Translations under genes and position numbers: made by a program
From: Gilliamella sp. wkB108
GTDB lineage: Bacteria > Pseudomonadota > Gammaproteobacteria > Enterobacterales > Orbaceae
Assembly: GCF_001690195.1 (NCBI RefSeq)
Contig: NZ_LZGM01000016.1
Span: 1-64,000 of the forward strand
Reading direction: 5' to 3'
Length of the DNA stretch: 64,000 bases
Shown here: positions 49,389 to 60,112 of the stretch, piece after piece
Layout of the letters: each line of letters begins with the position of its first letter
Numbering within the stretch: the stretch's first letter is position 1
The notes under the pieces: model-generated
Seen by the model: only the letters and a program-made list of their open reading frames with translations
Databases searched by the model: none
Told to the model about the DNA's origin: nothing

Positions 49389-51050
49389 CTAGATAATAAG
49401 TAGCTCTTTCGCATTGGCTAATGTTGCTTCGGTAATTTTATCACCACCTAGCAATCGGGCGAGTTCGTTTAATCGCCCATTATTATCTAATTTCTGCATA
49501 TCCGTTGAAGTCTGTTTTCCATTAGTTTGTTTACTAACAAAATAGTGCTGATTTGCATAACCGGCTACTTGAGGTAAATGCGTGACTGTAATAACTTGTG
49601 TTGATTCAGCTAGTTGTCTTAATAATTGTCCAACTTTAGCCGCCGTTGATCCACTAATTCCCACATCAATTTCATCAAAAATTAATGCTGGTGTATCCAT
49701 TTTTTGTGCGGTTAACACTTGAATGGCGAGTGCTATTCGAGACAGCTCCCCTCCTGATGCAACCTTAGCAAGAGGTTGCATATCTTGCCCTACATTGGTA
49801 CTGACTAAAAAAGTAACTTGATCTGCACCATCTTCATTTAAACGATTTTCATCAAAGGTTATCTCAATGCTAAATTGTCCGTTCGGCATTGATAATTCTT
49901 GCATAATAGCCTTTACTTTTTTGGCCAGAGTTTTACTGGTTGTTACTCGTTTTTGATGTAGCTTATTTGCTATTTCTAAAGCGGTTTGATGATATTTACT
50001 AATATCAGCTTTAAGTTGTTCACTTTGTTCATCTTGTTGATTAATTTGTTTAAATTCGGCTAATAAATTTTGATGTAATTCAGGTAACGCTTCGGGAGCA
50101 ACATGATGTTTACGTGCCAGAGTGATTTGTTTAGATAATCTTTGTTCAAGTTGCATAACGCGCGCAGGATCTAACTCTAAATTTTCACTATAATGACGAA
50201 GTTCATAACTTGCTTCTTTAATTTGGATCGACGCATCTTCTAACATGTTATAAACGCTATTTAGGGTAGGATCGAGTCCTACTAATTCTTGAACGCTATT
50301 TTTGACACTACTTAATAAGTTACTGACATTATATTCATCCGCTTCATCTAATAACATGACCGATTGTTGGCTAAGATTAATTAACTGCTCACTATTAGCT
50401 AAACGTTTATATTCTTCATCAATTTGTTGATATTCACCATCAATTGGTGAGAATTCATTTAACTCTTTTAATTGATATTGTAATAGTTGCATATGAGCAT
50501 CGCGTTCTTGCTTTGATGTTTCATATTGTTGATAAGCAGAGCGTGCTTGTTTCCATTGCTTATAAGCCTGATTCATTTGTGTAAGCAGTGTTGGTTCATT
50601 CATATAATGATTTAAGATAAGCTGTTGATAGTCACTACGCAAAAGCCGTTGATGCTCGTGTTGACCATGAATTTGAATCAGCATTTGTCCTAAATCTTTT
50701 AATTGTGAAATAGGTACAGCCCGACCATTAATAAATGCTTTAGAACGTCCATCTTGGTTGATAACACGACGCAAAATACATTCATTACCTTCATCAAGTT
50801 GGTTTTCAGTTAACCAAGTAAAAGCAGCCGGTGTATCGTCAAGAACAAAGGAGGCTGAAATATCGACCCGATCAGCACCATGGCGAATAGAAGAAGCATC
50901 AGAACGATTGCCTAAACAAAGCCCCAACGCATCAATGGCAATAGACTTACCCGCACCGGTTTCACCGGTAATAGCAGTCATACCTGTTGTGAAATCAACT
51001 AAAAGCTGATCGACGATAGCAAAATTATTAATAGTTAATTGGGTGATCAT
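49389..51050 (-). CDS. recN: DNA repair protein RecN
   Basis: RecN is an SMC-like ATPase acting on double-strand breaks. The 553-residue length equals E. coli RecN. Walker A is [14 protein letters not shown] near 29, the signature motif [14 protein letters not shown] near 425 and Walker [14 protein letters not shown] near 450; coiled coils fill about 160-380. E. coli recN is strongly LexA-controlled. I did not find a clear LexA box in the upstream gap by eye. Confidence 0.96.
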   Translation of the reverse strand: MITQLTINNFAIVDQLLVDFTTGMTAITGETGAGKSIAIDALGLCLGNRSDASSIRHGADRVDISASFVLDDTPAAFTWLTENQLDEGNECILRRVINQDGRSKAFINGRAVPISQLKDLGQMLIQIHGQHEHQRLLRSDYQQLILNHYMNEPTLLTQMNQAYKQWKQARSAYQQYETSKQERDAHMQLLQYQLKELNEFSPIDGEYQQIDEEYKRLANSEQLINLSQQSVMLLDEADEYNVSNLLSSVKNSVQELVGLDPTLNSVYNMLEDASIQIKEASYELRHYSENLELDPARVMQLEQRLSKQITLARKHHVAPEALPELHQNLLAEFKQINQQDEQSEQLKADISKYHQTALEIANKLHQKRVTTSKTLAKKVKAIMQELSMPNGQFSIEITFDENRLNEDGADQVTFLVSTNVGQDMQPLAKVASGGELSRIALAIQVLTAQKMDTPALIFDEIDVGISGSTAAKVGQLLRQLAESTQVITVTHLPQVAGYANQHYFVSKQTNGKQTSTDMQKLDNNGRLNELARLLGGDKITEATLANAKELLII

Positions 51051-51329
51051 AGTAAATTATTACATAGAACCAGTTAAATTTAGCATAAGTATAGCAACAA
51101 AAGCACTGTAAATAAATACAGTTTCATTAAATAAGCTAAACAAGTTTAATTGATAACCTAGGTAACCAATCTTCTTAACTTCGATTATCTATCATTCTAT
51201 TGTGAATAATTGGTTATAAACCATTGTTACAAATTCATAATCAATAAGGTTTATTGAGCTTATTAAAGAGGTTACTCCAAATATTGTTAGCTTGATTAAC
51301 AAGTGATTTATGAAAAATAGCAGAAATTG

Positions 51330-51364
51330 AAAAGCCATTGATCGATAAGTTATCAATGGCTTTT
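51330..51364 (-). terminator. Terminator after mntH
   Basis: AAAAGCCATTGAT (51330-51342) pairs with ATCAATGGCTTTT (51352-51364), a perfect 13-bp stem with a 9-base loop, beyond the mntH stop. Read on the minus strand it ends with TTTT. The remaining part of the 357-base gap (51051-51407) shows nothing else that I can name. Confidence 0.8.
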
Positions 51365-51407
51365 GGGGCAGATAGTTGTTTTTGCAAACGCTAATAGTTT
51401 GCCATTA

Positions 51408-52760
51408 TTACAATAATGAACTAATTACTTCATAAATTAACTGTAGATTTAAAATTACCAAAGAAATGGTTGCTATCCAGCCTAAAATAATCGTTAGTTT
51501 ACAGTTAACAAATTCCCCCATAATTTTTTTGTTAGAGGTAACCATTATTAAAGGAACCATTGATATAGGTAAGGCAATACTTAAAAATACTTGGGTATAT
51601 ATCAATAAATTTTCTACGATACTCTCTCTATCTCCCCATATCCAGATACATAAAATAACCGGCGTTACCGCTAAACCTCGACTTATAAGCCTTCTTGCCC
51701 AAAGTGGAATGGAGAAGTTTATAAATCCTTCCATGACTATTTGCCCTGTCAAAGTACCTGTAATAGTGGCGTTTTGACCTGATGCAAGTAAAGCAACTGC
51801 AAATAGTGTTGCCATGATTGAACTCGCTACAGGCCCTACCATTTGTGGATTTTTTAGAGCATCATAAAGTTGCGTGAATCGACCAAGATCATCAGGATCA
51901 TTACCAAAAAATAGCGATGCACCGAGAATCAATAACAAGCAATTAATTATAAATGAAAAGGATAATTGTATATTAGAATCGATTGTTGCATATTTTATGG
52001 CTTCTTTTAGGCTTGCTGTTTTCTTCCTATCATACTTTCTGGTTTGTACGATAGATGAGTGTAAATATAAGTTATGTGGCATAACGGTTGCACCAACGAT
52101 ACCGAGTGCAATTACTAGTGCAGAATCGTGACCCTTGATCGAGGCGGTAAAGATATCAGTTCTAGGAATGAAGCCATTTATAATGTCACCAAATTCAGGC
52201 GATGCTCTTAAAACTTCATAGGTGAATATAATAAAAATGGTTGCAATTAAGCAAAATACAATAGCTTCGATTTTTCTAAATCCAAATTGCATAAGTAATA
52301 AAAGAATAATTACATCAAATACCGTCAATAGCACACCGATGAGTAATGGAATATCAAATAACAAGTTTAGCGCTACCGCACTACCAATAACTTCGGCTAT
52401 TTCTGTCGCGATAATTGCCAGTTCGGTCGATATCCATAAACAAAAAGATACCTTTCTGCCCACCATGGACTTAGTTGCTTGGGCTAAATCCATGCCGGTG
52501 ACGACACCTATTTTTACACACATAGCTTGAAGTAGCATGGCGATTAAACTTGATATTAATATAACGGATAACAGTAAATAACTATAAAGCGCCCCACCTT
52601 GGATTGAGGTGATCCAATTGCCGGGATCCATGTACCCCACGGCAACTAACGCACCCGGACCAGAAAAAGCCCACAGTTTGCGAAAAAAACCAGACTGATG
52701 ATCCGGTATACGCACAGTATTATTTATTTCTTCAAGGCTAATCATCGATGTTTTTATCAT
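51408..52760 (-). CDS. mntH: Manganese/iron transporter MntH (NRAMP)
   Basis: MntH imports Mn2+ (and Fe2+) with protons. I start at the ATG at 52760 ([19 protein letters not shown]); the frame upstream runs into the Fur box and is unlikely to be coding. The 450-residue protein has about eleven membrane segments, the metal-binding DPGNW near 53 and [10 protein letters not shown] near 208. A near-perfect Fur box lies 43 bases upstream of this start. Confidence 0.9.
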   Translation of the reverse strand: MIKTSMISLEEINNTVRIPDHQSGFFRKLWAFSGPGALVAVGYMDPGNWITSIQGGALYSYLLLSVILISSLIAMLLQAMCVKIGVVTGMDLAQATKSMVGRKVSFCLWISTELAIIATEIAEVIGSAVALNLLFDIPLLIGVLLTVFDVIILLLLMQFGFRKIEAIVFCLIATIFIIFTYEVLRASPEFGDIINGFIPRTDIFTASIKGHDSALVIALGIVGATVMPHNLYLHSSIVQTRKYDRKKTASLKEAIKYATIDSNIQLSFSFIINCLLLILGASLFFGNDPDDLGRFTQLYDALKNPQMVGPVASSIMATLFAVALLASGQNATITGTLTGQIVMEGFINFSIPLWARRLISRGLAVTPVILCIWIWGDRESIVENLLIYTQVFLSIALPISMVPLIMVTSNKKIMGEFVNCKLTIILGWIATISLVILNLQLIYEVISSLL

Positions 52761-52802
52761 AACTGTAATCTCTATCGTAAAAGGTAATAAATTTATTCTA
52801 CT

Positions 52803-52821
52803 GATAATGAGAATCATTATC
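52803..52821. promoter_or_regulatory. Fur box before mntH
   Basis: GATAATGAGAATCATTATC differs from the classical 19-base Fur consensus at one position. It lies directly upstream of mntH, so iron-loaded Fur probably represses it. I did not see an MntR box. The segment 52824-53047 beyond it is AT-rich, without a supported gene. Confidence 0.93.
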
Positions 52822-53047
52822 AATAAAAAAATAAATTATTTTAATCCTTTTGTGACGTTCAATTTAATAGATAAGGAAAATCTGTTTATCAGTAAAAAAG
52901 AAAATAAATTGATGCTAATAATAAAAAGAAGGGAATAATTATTACAGAACAATTGCTGTGCATATTTTATACGATTTTCTTTTTTCTGAAATTGTTGTGT
53001 AATATAATTTAAGTACATATTAACTCTAACTTAGGAAATAACCTTGT

Positions 53048-53599
53048 ATGTTTGGAAATAAAACAAATCGTCAGATTATTATTTGGACAACAATTATAGG
53101 TGGATTTATTAGTGCGTTAGTTAAATGGGGTTCCGAAGTTAATATGCCACCCCGCGTACCCGGAGAAATTTCACCACCCGCTGCACATATTGATGCATGG
53201 CTTGGTTGGTTAGGTATCAATTCTCACTCCCTTGATTATGTCTATCAAACAGCGATTGTTTCTGGTGCTGTCACGCTTTATCACTGGTTATTTAGTTTTG
53301 CTTTTGCTTTTGTGTATGTTTTTATTGCATTTTATTGGAACAAAATCCGATTATGGTATGGAGCATTTTACGGAATTATTATTACCGTAGTTATGCATGG
53401 CTTTTTGATACCATTACTTGGATTTCGTCATCCGGCTTATGATGCGCCAGGTGTAGTGGGTTGGTTATGGAATTTGAATGGTTATGAGTTATGGAGTGAA
53501 ATTTTAGGTCATATTTATTGGAGCGTATCTATTGAAATTTGTATGATTGCTGTGCTTGCTCATTTTTCAAGACCAATTCATGGAGAGTGGCGTCAGTAG
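53048..53599 (+). CDS. YagU family (DUF1440) inner-membrane protein
   Basis: The 183-residue protein resembles E. coli YagU: an N-terminal membrane segment followed by ISALVKWGSEVNMPPRVPGE, a WLG segment near 56, and C-terminal membrane segments including ELWSEILGHIYWSVSIEI. Four membrane helices are likely. YagU has been linked to acid resistance in E. coli, but the mechanism is not known. It stands alone with its own terminator. Confidence 0.8.
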   Translation: MFGNKTNRQIIIWTTIIGGFISALVKWGSEVNMPPRVPGEISPPAAHIDAWLGWLGINSHSLDYVYQTAIVSGAVTLYHWLFSFAFAFVYVFIAFYWNKIRLWYGAFYGIIITVVMHGFLIPLLGFRHPAYDAPGVVGWLWNLNGYELWSEILGHIYWSVSIEICMIAVLAHFSRPIHGEWRQ

Positions 53600-53627
53600 T
53601 CAATTTGATTTTATTGTACTCAATGCT

Positions 53628-53664
53628 AAATCCTTCTATAAACAATATAGAAGGATTTTTTATT
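53628..53664 (+). terminator. Terminator after the yagU-like gene
   Basis: AAATCCTTCTATA (53628-53640) pairs with TATAGAAGGATTT (53646-53658) across a 5-base loop and is followed by TTTATT. It is a clear rho-independent terminator. The following 53665-53884 holds nothing that I can assign. Confidence 0.9.
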
Positions 53665-53884
53665 ATAAAAAGTTATGCCCTTTGTTTGTAACATTGTTAC
53701 TACTCAATGAAGCTTAGTATCACTAAGTTACCATGTAATGAAAATTAGCAACCAATCAACGATAGATTGATATCATTTAGTTATTTACGATCTAAATTTA
53801 ACACTTATCTTTAATGCTTATTGATATGTCATTTTTTGACTACTTTTATTGTAGGATTTAGCGATTAGGTGCATTCACTTTTTA

Positions 53885-54136
53885 TTATGTCGGATTATTG
53901 AGAGGGTAAAAAAAGATAACAGAAAATAACATTGCCATAATAATATAATCATTTATTTTTATATTTTTTTTGAATAAAAAATAGATCACATTAAAACAAC
54001 AATTAGCAATAAAAGTGAGAATAATTAAACAATTGGTGAGTAGATGTTGATCGAGAATCGAGTAACTATGATTTCCTATAAGAGGTAAAATAACAATACA
54101 CTCAAGTAACATAATAGCAAAAGGAATAATATACAT
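53885..54136 (-). CDS. Small hydrophobic protein, uncertain
   Basis: This 83-residue frame encodes a very hydrophobic protein with two to three membrane segments (IIPFAIMLLECIVILPLIG, LIILTFIANCCFNVIYFLF, YIIMAMLFSVIFFYPL). AAAGG stands before the ATG at a fair distance. It lies alone in the 737-base gap between the yagU-like gene and metE. I recognise no family. AT-rich DNA can give such frames by chance. Confidence 0.4.
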   Translation of the reverse strand: MYIIPFAIMLLECIVILPLIGNHSYSILDQHLLTNCLIILTFIANCCFNVIYFLFKKNIKINDYIIMAMLFSVIFFYPLNNPT

Positions 54137-54300
54137 ATGTGTTTACCTTTCAAAATCTTTACTCAAGTATTCTATATTAGAAAATTATGAATAACAAAAC
54201 TATTCATTATGATAAGTTAAATCGTTATTGATATAGATAAAAACTATAACAACTAATAAAAAACTAGAATTATTCAATAACATTTTTTTTTGTTATCTTC

Positions 54301-54325
54301 TTTATCACTAAAGAAAAGTGATAAA
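54301..54325 (+). promoter_or_regulatory. Hairpin at the metE ribosome site
   Basis: TTTATCACT (54301-54309) pairs perfectly with AGTGATAAA (54317-54325), and the last bases adjoin the AAAAGG ribosome site of metE (54323-54328). In the mRNA this could limit ribosome access, or the DNA palindrome could be an operator. No MetJ box was seen. Confidence 0.45.
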
Positions 54326-54336
54326 AGGACATAAAA

Positions 54337-56610
54337 ATGAATACTGCTGTTATCGGATATCCTCGAGTTGGTAAGCTTCGTGAACTTAAATTTGCCACTG
54401 AAGCTTATTTCAAAGGTAATAAAACGCAAACTGAATTATTAACTGAAGCTAAAGCGTTACGTGCTGAGCATTTAAAACAACAAGCTGCACAAAAAATCGC
54501 ATTCATTTCATCTAATGATTTTTCATTTTATGATGCCGTATTAGATACAGCCTGTTTACTTAATGTTATTCCAAAACGTTATCAAGATTTAGGTTTACCA
54601 GAACTTGATCGTTATTTTGCTATGGCTCGTGGATATCAAGGTGACAAAGGTGATGTCCGCGCATTAGCGATGAAAAAATGGTTTAACACCAATTATCACT
54701 ATTTAGTACCTGAAATTGAAGATTCAGTGCAGATTAAACTCATAGGTACTAAACCGTTTGACGAATATCAAGAAGCAAAAACACTGGGTATACAAACTAA
54801 GCCGGTGGTGATTGGGGCATTAACCTTTTTCAAATTAGCCCAGTATTTAGGTAACAAACAGCTTACTGATTTTAAAGCAGATATTATTAAAGCTTATCAA
54901 GATATTATCCAAAAATTCACGGATCTTGGCGCCGAGTGGCTCCAAATTGATGAACCAATTTTAGTCACTGATCTCAATAAAGATGATATCGCACTATTTA
55001 CTGAGCTTTATCAAGCTATTTTATCTGTTAAAGGGAATACCAAAGTGGTGTTACAAACCTATTTTGGTGATGTGCGCGACTGCTACAAAGAGTTAGTAGC
55101 ATTGCCATTTGATGGTATTGGTCTTGATTTTGTTGAAGGTAAACAGTCTTTAAATTTACTCAACAATAATGGTTTCCCAGCGAATAAGGTATTATTTGCT
55201 GGCGTAGTAAATGGCAAAAATATCTGGAAAAACAATTACCAAAAAACCTTAGCGTTATTAAATCAAATTAAACAAAAAGCTGAAAAAATTGTTATTAACA
55301 CATCTTGCTCATTACTGCATGTACCGTACACATTACAAAATGAGACCAAACTAACTATCCAGCAACGTGCCTACTTTGCCTTTGCTCAAGAGAAACTACA
55401 AGAGCTTGCAGAACTTGGTCAATTGTTAAATGAAACCAATCCAGATAACAACGTAGCTTATAAAGCTAATCAAACGCTATTTACCCGTGAGCGTGAAGGC
55501 GCCAATCAAAGCGTTCGTCAAAAAGTCGCCGCTTTAAAAGCGTCTGATTTTACTCGCTTACCTGAGTTTTCTGTCCGTGAAGCCACACAGAAACAAGCGT
55601 TTAATTTACCATTATTGCCAACCACGACTATCGGTTCATTCCCACAAACGCCGGATGTTCGTTTAAATCGTGCTAAATTTAAAAAAGGAGAAATTTGCCT
55701 GAATGAATACACTGAATTTAACAAACAGAAAATTGCGCAGTGCATTAAGTTGCAAGAACAAATCGGTATTGATGTATTAGTTCATGGAGAATTTGAACGT
55801 AATGATATGGTGGAATATTTTGGTGAAAGCTTAAACGGATTTGTCTTCACTGAAAAAGCATGGGTACAATCTTACGGTACTCGTTGTGTTAAACCACCTA
55901 TTGTGTGGGGGGATATTTCACGTTCTAAACCAATAACCGTTGAATATTCACAGTATGCACAAAGTCTTACCGATAAACCAGTTAAAGGTATGCTAACTGG
56001 ACCGGTAACCATTCTTAACTGGTCGTTCCCGCGTGAAGATATTTCACAAAAAGAATCAGTATTCCAAATTGCATTAGCTATTGGTGACGAAGTATTAGAT
56101 CTGGAAGCCGCTGGCATTAAGATCATCCAAATTGATGAAGCGGCACTCAAAGAGAAATTACCACTGCGTAAAGCCGATTGGAATAGTGAATACCTTGACT
56201 GGGCAATTCCGGCATTTAGATTAGTACATAGTAAAGTGCAAGCTGATACCCAAATTCACACCCATATGTGTTACAGCGAATTTGCTGACATTATTAAAGA
56301 TATTGATGCATTGGATGCTGATGTTATCTCATTTGAAGCATCTCGCTCTAACTTACAATTAATTGATGTACTAAAAGCAAATAACTTTAAAACTGAAGTT
56401 GGTCCTGGTGTTTACGACATTCACTCACCGCGCGTACCGCCAGTTGCTGAAATTAAAGCAACAATTGAGAAATTACTTGCCAAAATTGAAAAACAAAAAT
56501 TGTGGATCAATCCCGATTGCGGTTTAAAAACTCGTGGTGAGAAAGAAGTGGTCGAAAGTTTACAACATTTAGTACAAGCAACCTTAGAAGTAAGGAAAAC
56601 ACTTAATTAA
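54337..56610 (+). CDS. metE: Cobalamin-independent methionine synthase MetE
   Basis: MetE transfers methyl from 5-methyltetrahydrofolate to homocysteine without B12. The 757-residue length fits (E. coli 753). It has the duplicated barrel, with the N-terminal [18 protein letters not shown], the linker near 370-430, and the C-terminal catalytic half with [14 protein letters not shown] near 428. Zinc ligands are in THMCYSEF near 644 and PDCGLKTR near 727. It lies upstream of metF, which supplies its methyl donor. Confidence 0.98.
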   Translation: MNTAVIGYPRVGKLRELKFATEAYFKGNKTQTELLTEAKALRAEHLKQQAAQKIAFISSNDFSFYDAVLDTACLLNVIPKRYQDLGLPELDRYFAMARGYQGDKGDVRALAMKKWFNTNYHYLVPEIEDSVQIKLIGTKPFDEYQEAKTLGIQTKPVVIGALTFFKLAQYLGNKQLTDFKADIIKAYQDIIQKFTDLGAEWLQIDEPILVTDLNKDDIALFTELYQAILSVKGNTKVVLQTYFGDVRDCYKELVALPFDGIGLDFVEGKQSLNLLNNNGFPANKVLFAGVVNGKNIWKNNYQKTLALLNQIKQKAEKIVINTSCSLLHVPYTLQNETKLTIQQRAYFAFAQEKLQELAELGQLLNETNPDNNVAYKANQTLFTREREGANQSVRQKVAALKASDFTRLPEFSVREATQKQAFNLPLLPTTTIGSFPQTPDVRLNRAKFKKGEICLNEYTEFNKQKIAQCIKLQEQIGIDVLVHGEFERNDMVEYFGESLNGFVFTEKAWVQSYGTRCVKPPIVWGDISRSKPITVEYSQYAQSLTDKPVKGMLTGPVTILNWSFPREDISQKESVFQIALAIGDEVLDLEAAGIKIIQIDEAALKEKLPLRKADWNSEYLDWAIPAFRLVHSKVQADTQIHTHMCYSEFADIIKDIDALDADVISFEASRSNLQLIDVLKANNFKTEVGPGVYDIHSPRVPPVAEIKATIEKLLAKIEKQKLWINPDCGLKTRGEKEVVESLQHLVQATLEVRKTLN

Positions 56611-56652
56611 TGCTGTTGTTACTCAGTAATATAACTTTGTCATAGCTTGTGT

Positions 56653-56679
56653 TTTTGCCACCTCACACTGGTGGCAAAA
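56653..56679. terminator. Hairpin between metE and metF
   Basis: TTTTGCCACC (56653-56662) pairs perfectly with GGTGGCAAAA (56670-56679) across 7 bases. No T-run follows beyond the stem, so read-through to metF is possible. It may also protect the metE mRNA end. Confidence 0.55.
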
Positions 56680-56718
56680 GTATCAATGCAAAAATGACAG
56701 TACTAATGGATGATCTAA

Positions 56719-57594
56719 ATGAAAACCAATCAACTCTTTAATAAAAAAACAGTATTCTCCTTCGAGGTTTTTCCCCCTAAAAAAAGCTCACCTTTAGAGA
56801 CAATTTATAGCACATTACGTGAACTAGGTTACTTTAAACCTGATTTTATCAGTGTTACTTATGGTGCCGGAGGAAGCTTAAATGGACAGACAACAATCGA
56901 TATCGCTCATGCCGTTAAACATACTTATGGGATTGAAAGTGTTGCTCATTTACCGGGTATTAATTTTGATAAAGCTGAAATAAAGAAAATCCTCACCGAT
57001 TTAAAATGTGCTGGCATTGATAATGTGCTTGCTTTACGTGGTGATATTAGTCCTAATGTTAAACCCAAAGATGACTTTAGATTTGCCAGTGAATTGGTGA
57101 CTTTTATTAAAGAAAATGGTGATTTTAACATTATCGGTGCCTGCTACCCAGAAGGGCATCTTGAAGCACCGACACTTAAGCAAGATCTGATTCACCTAAA
57201 AGAAAAAGTCAATGCCGGAACCGATCAACTAATTTCACAACTGTTTTTTGATAATGACTATTTTTATACTTTTTTAGATAAAGCCCATGATATGGGGATT
57301 CATGTACCGATTGAAGCGGGAATTATGCCGGTTACTAATAAAAATCAAATTGAAAGAATGGTCACAATGTGTGGTGTAAATCTACCGAAAAAGTTCAAAC
57401 AGATGATGCAAAAGTATGAGTATCATCCCGAAGCCTTTCGCGATGCAGGTATCGCCTATGCGATTGATCAGATTGTGGATTTAATATCACAAAATGTCGA
57501 CGGTATCCATTTATACACCATGAACAATAGCTATATTGCCAGACGCATAAGCGAAGCAGTATCAACCTTACTAGCCGTACCAAAAGTACAATAA
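56719..57594 (+). CDS. metF: Methylenetetrahydrofolate reductase MetF
   Basis: MetF reduces 5,10-methylenetetrahydrofolate to the 5-methyl form with NADH and FAD, feeding MetE. The 291-residue protein (E. coli 296) has FSFEVFPPKK at the N-terminus with the catalytic Glu, VTYGAGGS near 47 and NVLALRGD near 105. It follows metE by 108 bases. Confidence 0.96.
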   Translation: MKTNQLFNKKTVFSFEVFPPKKSSPLETIYSTLRELGYFKPDFISVTYGAGGSLNGQTTIDIAHAVKHTYGIESVAHLPGINFDKAEIKKILTDLKCAGIDNVLALRGDISPNVKPKDDFRFASELVTFIKENGDFNIIGACYPEGHLEAPTLKQDLIHLKEKVNAGTDQLISQLFFDNDYFYTFLDKAHDMGIHVPIEAGIMPVTNKNQIERMVTMCGVNLPKKFKQMMQKYEYHPEAFRDAGIAYAIDQIVDLISQNVDGIHLYTMNNSYIARRISEAVSTLLAVPKVQ

Positions 57595-57638
57595 AGATTT
57601 CTGATTGAAGTAAGATAGATTAAACGATAGGTTAGAAT

Positions 57639-57715
<77 letters not shown>

Positions 57716-57833
57716 TCAGAGAGGTCGCTATAATATAGTAATTAAATAATAAAGCAATACCTGTTTTGAATAAAATTGAAATATTTTTTAAAATATATAA
57801 AAATTTACCTTATATCGATTACCGATATCACGT

Positions 57834-58217
57834 TTATTTAAATACTGAATTAGGTGGATAGCCAAAATAACGAGAAAAAGCTACACTAAAATTGTTAGCA
57901 TAAGGATAACCTACTAACCATGCCGTTTTAGTAACTTGCATACCTGATTCTAATAATAGATGAGCCTTATGCATACGAATAGCTAATAACATCTGCGATG
58001 GTGAGATATTGTAAAGCTTGGTAAATCCATTTTTTAGTTTAGTCTTATTTAAACCTACTTTTAGGCATAAATAGTTTTCAGTTAGCGGTTGCTGATATTG
58101 AGTTAATAAAATCATACGTACTTGTTCAAGTCTATTGACCTCATGAGAAGCCAATTTATCATTTAATTTAGCCGTCTTAGGTAAAAGCCAATCAAGATGA
58201 TCAGCTAAATGAATTAT
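57834..58217 (-). pseudogene. Remnant of an AraC-family regulator (3' part)
   Basis: The frame encodes a C-terminal AraC-type DNA-binding domain: LTENYLCLKVGLNKTKLKNGF and VTKTAWLVGYPYANNFSVAFSRYFGYPP. The frame stays open upstream to 58217 (including DHLDWLLPKTAKLND) but ends at a stop before any sensor domain. A full AraC regulator is about 250-300 residues. The domain style resembles regulators of siderophore uptake (PchR type). It may be inactive, or read from a TTG at 58154 as a DNA-binding-domain-only protein. Confidence 0.65.
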
Positions 58218-58592
58218 TTATCAATAAATAAAATATTACCACTTTGCATTGGCTGGGCAATGATAACATTAACTACATTGTGGCTTTCGATAATTTTTTC
58301 ATTATCAATAACTTTTTTAATAATAAGTCTATTTTTAATTGCTTCGTCAATGGGTATAGCTTCAACACTATTTATTGGTTTAATGTTTAATTTTACTCGA
58401 CAAACTAAGCGAGCTTCAGATTATGGTCTACAAGCAAGCTTATTTGTGATTGCACGGATATTAATACCAATTATTGCTGGAGTCATGCTTGATTTAGGTG
58501 GGTATCAGTTAATGTTAGGTTGCCTGTCATTAATTATGTTGGGTTTGTTCATTTTTTCAGTTTTAACTTGCCAGCAACAGATTTCAAAATAA
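58209..58592 (+). pseudogene. Remnant of an MFS transporter (3' part)
   Basis: The 127-residue frame encodes four membrane segments (about residues 10-30, 31-52, 76-96 and 103-121) and looks like the last third of a 12-segment MFS permease. A stop codon stands directly before the ATG. There is no clear ribosome site. Together with the headless AraC gene on the other strand, it suggests a deletion across a divergent pair. A siderophore or sugar exporter/importer origin is possible. Confidence 0.6.
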
Positions 58593-58671
58593 TATTTCAA
58601 TCAATATGGATTCTTTATAAAATATAATCTCGCTGTTTTAATTATTTTATTACTAAAATAAGGAAAATATG

Positions 58672-59100
58672 ATGTCTACTCAATATCATGGTTCATGCTT
58701 ATGTGGCAAAGTTAAGTTCATTGTGCCATTTCAAAATACCAACCTAAGTGCTTGTCATTGCCATATTTGTCGCAAATGGAGTGCAGGCCCATTAATGACC
58801 TTGACGTATAGTGGTGAAATTGTTACTCAAGGACAAGAATATATCAGCCATTACAATTCTTCTGAGTGGGCTGAAAGAGCATTTTGTAAAGAGTGTGGTT
58901 CTCATCTTTATTATCATTTAAAAGGTACTAATAATTATTATTTTGCTACGTGGATCTTTGATGATATTAAAGATTTAGAATTTACGACGGAAGTATTTAT
59001 TGATAACAAGCCAAGCTGTTATGATTTTGCTAATCATACCCATAAACTAACCGAAGCCGATATTCTGGCAATGGTTGCAAAAAATTCATCTGATAATTAA
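58672..59100 (+). CDS. GFA/CENP-V family zinc protein
   Basis: The 142-residue protein has the GFA-family zinc motifs: GSCLCGKVKF near 7-16, CHCHICRKWSAGP near 29-41 and AFCKECGSHLYYHL near 66-79. The family is named after a glutathione-dependent formaldehyde-activating enzyme, but most members have no proven activity. AGGA lies seven bases before the chosen ATG at 58672; an ATG three bases earlier is also possible. Confidence 0.85.
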   Translation: MSTQYHGSCLCGKVKFIVPFQNTNLSACHCHICRKWSAGPLMTLTYSGEIVTQGQEYISHYNSSEWAERAFCKECGSHLYYHLKGTNNYYFATWIFDDIKDLEFTTEVFIDNKPSCYDFANHTHKLTEADILAMVAKNSSDN

Positions 59101-59352
59101 AAATGTATAGCGTTATGATTCATCTTTTACTTCAGCTTTTATCACTTTTTATAGGAATGTTGATCTAACGTAGCGATATAAAATCTTGTTGATTAATTAC
59201 AAACTATTAAGCTCATTTTTAGTTATAAGCCGAAAAATGAGTTTAAAAAGTAATTTTCTTAATGAATATGATGTTTTTTTAAACTAAAATAGATCTTTCA
59301 ATACTGCTAAAACCAATATCTAACTAATAACATCTTTTAAATAAGGATATTA

Positions 59353-60048
59353 ATGATGCGTAAGTTCTATTGTTTAATTATATTATTACTCAGTTCATTT
59401 TATCTCTATGCCGACCATTTCACTTATCCTGTAATATCTCAACAGGCTCCCACACTACAAAAATTTATTCCTGGGGATTGGAAAATCTTAGATGTTGATA
59501 TGGGCGATCTCAATAAAGATGGTTATCCGGATATCGCTTTTGTTATCACTAATGAAAACCAGTGTGATACACCAGAGCCTGAAAATCCAGATTTTAAAGT
59601 CTGTCCTCGGCTATTAGGTATTGCTTTTTGGGATAATGAGAAACAGACATTTGTATTAAAAGAACAAACCAATAACTTTATTAAATCTGCCGATAGTTCA
59701 ACGATGGATGAGCCTTTTGAAGGGATAACGATCCGTAAAGGTTCATTACAAATAGATTTTCATTATTGGTATAGTATGGGTACTTGGTATACCAATAATG
59801 ATAGGTATATTTTTCGATATCAAAACGATCATTTTGAGTTGATTGGCTTTGCCGAAGATACCACTCATCGAGCCACGCTTGAAACAACACAAATCAGCGT
59901 AAATTATTCAACTAAACAGATAATATTAACCACTGGTGAAGGTGAAACGGGTAAAAGTGAATCTAAAACCATTCCATTTAATATTGATAAACTCTATACA
60001 TTTGCCAACGTTAACGATCAAGATATATCCCGTTATATTTCTAAATAA
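59353..60048 (+). CDS. Secreted protein with a calcium-loop motif
   Basis: The 231-residue protein has a signal peptide (about residues 1-20, ending LYADH) and the acidic loop DVDMGDLNKDGYPDIAFV near 47-64, like an FG-GAP or EF-hand-type calcium loop. The rest (KFYC start; aromatic segment HYWYSMGTWYTNNDRYIF near 136) is probably beta-rich. The two cysteines near 71 and 84 could bond. The start may be 59356. I cannot assign a function. The preceding 59101-59352 holds no gene. Confidence 0.7.
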   Translation: MMRKFYCLIILLLSSFYLYADHFTYPVISQQAPTLQKFIPGDWKILDVDMGDLNKDGYPDIAFVITNENQCDTPEPENPDFKVCPRLLGIAFWDNEKQTFVLKEQTNNFIKSADSSTMDEPFEGITIRKGSLQIDFHYWYSMGTWYTNNDRYIFRYQNDHFELIGFAEDTTHRATLETTQISVNYSTKQIILTTGEGETGKSESKTIPFNIDKLYTFANVNDQDISRYISK

Positions 60049-60059
60049 ACAAAATAGTT

Positions 60060-60095
60060 ACATCATGACTTAATGGAGGTCATGATGTTATTTTG
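60060..60095. terminator. Terminator between convergent genes
   Basis: ACATCATGAC (60060-60069) pairs with GTCATGATGT (60079-60088) across 9 bases, with TATTTTG after it on the plus strand. It lies between the stop codons of the secreted-protein gene and the FAH-family gene. Confidence 0.6.
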
Positions 60096-60112
60096 TGGTA
60101 ATTTCTTATTCA

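Noticed and set aside
52836-53018. 60-codon frame on the minus strand
   Set aside because: AT-rich, low complexity, no ribosome site or family, and no sign of coding.
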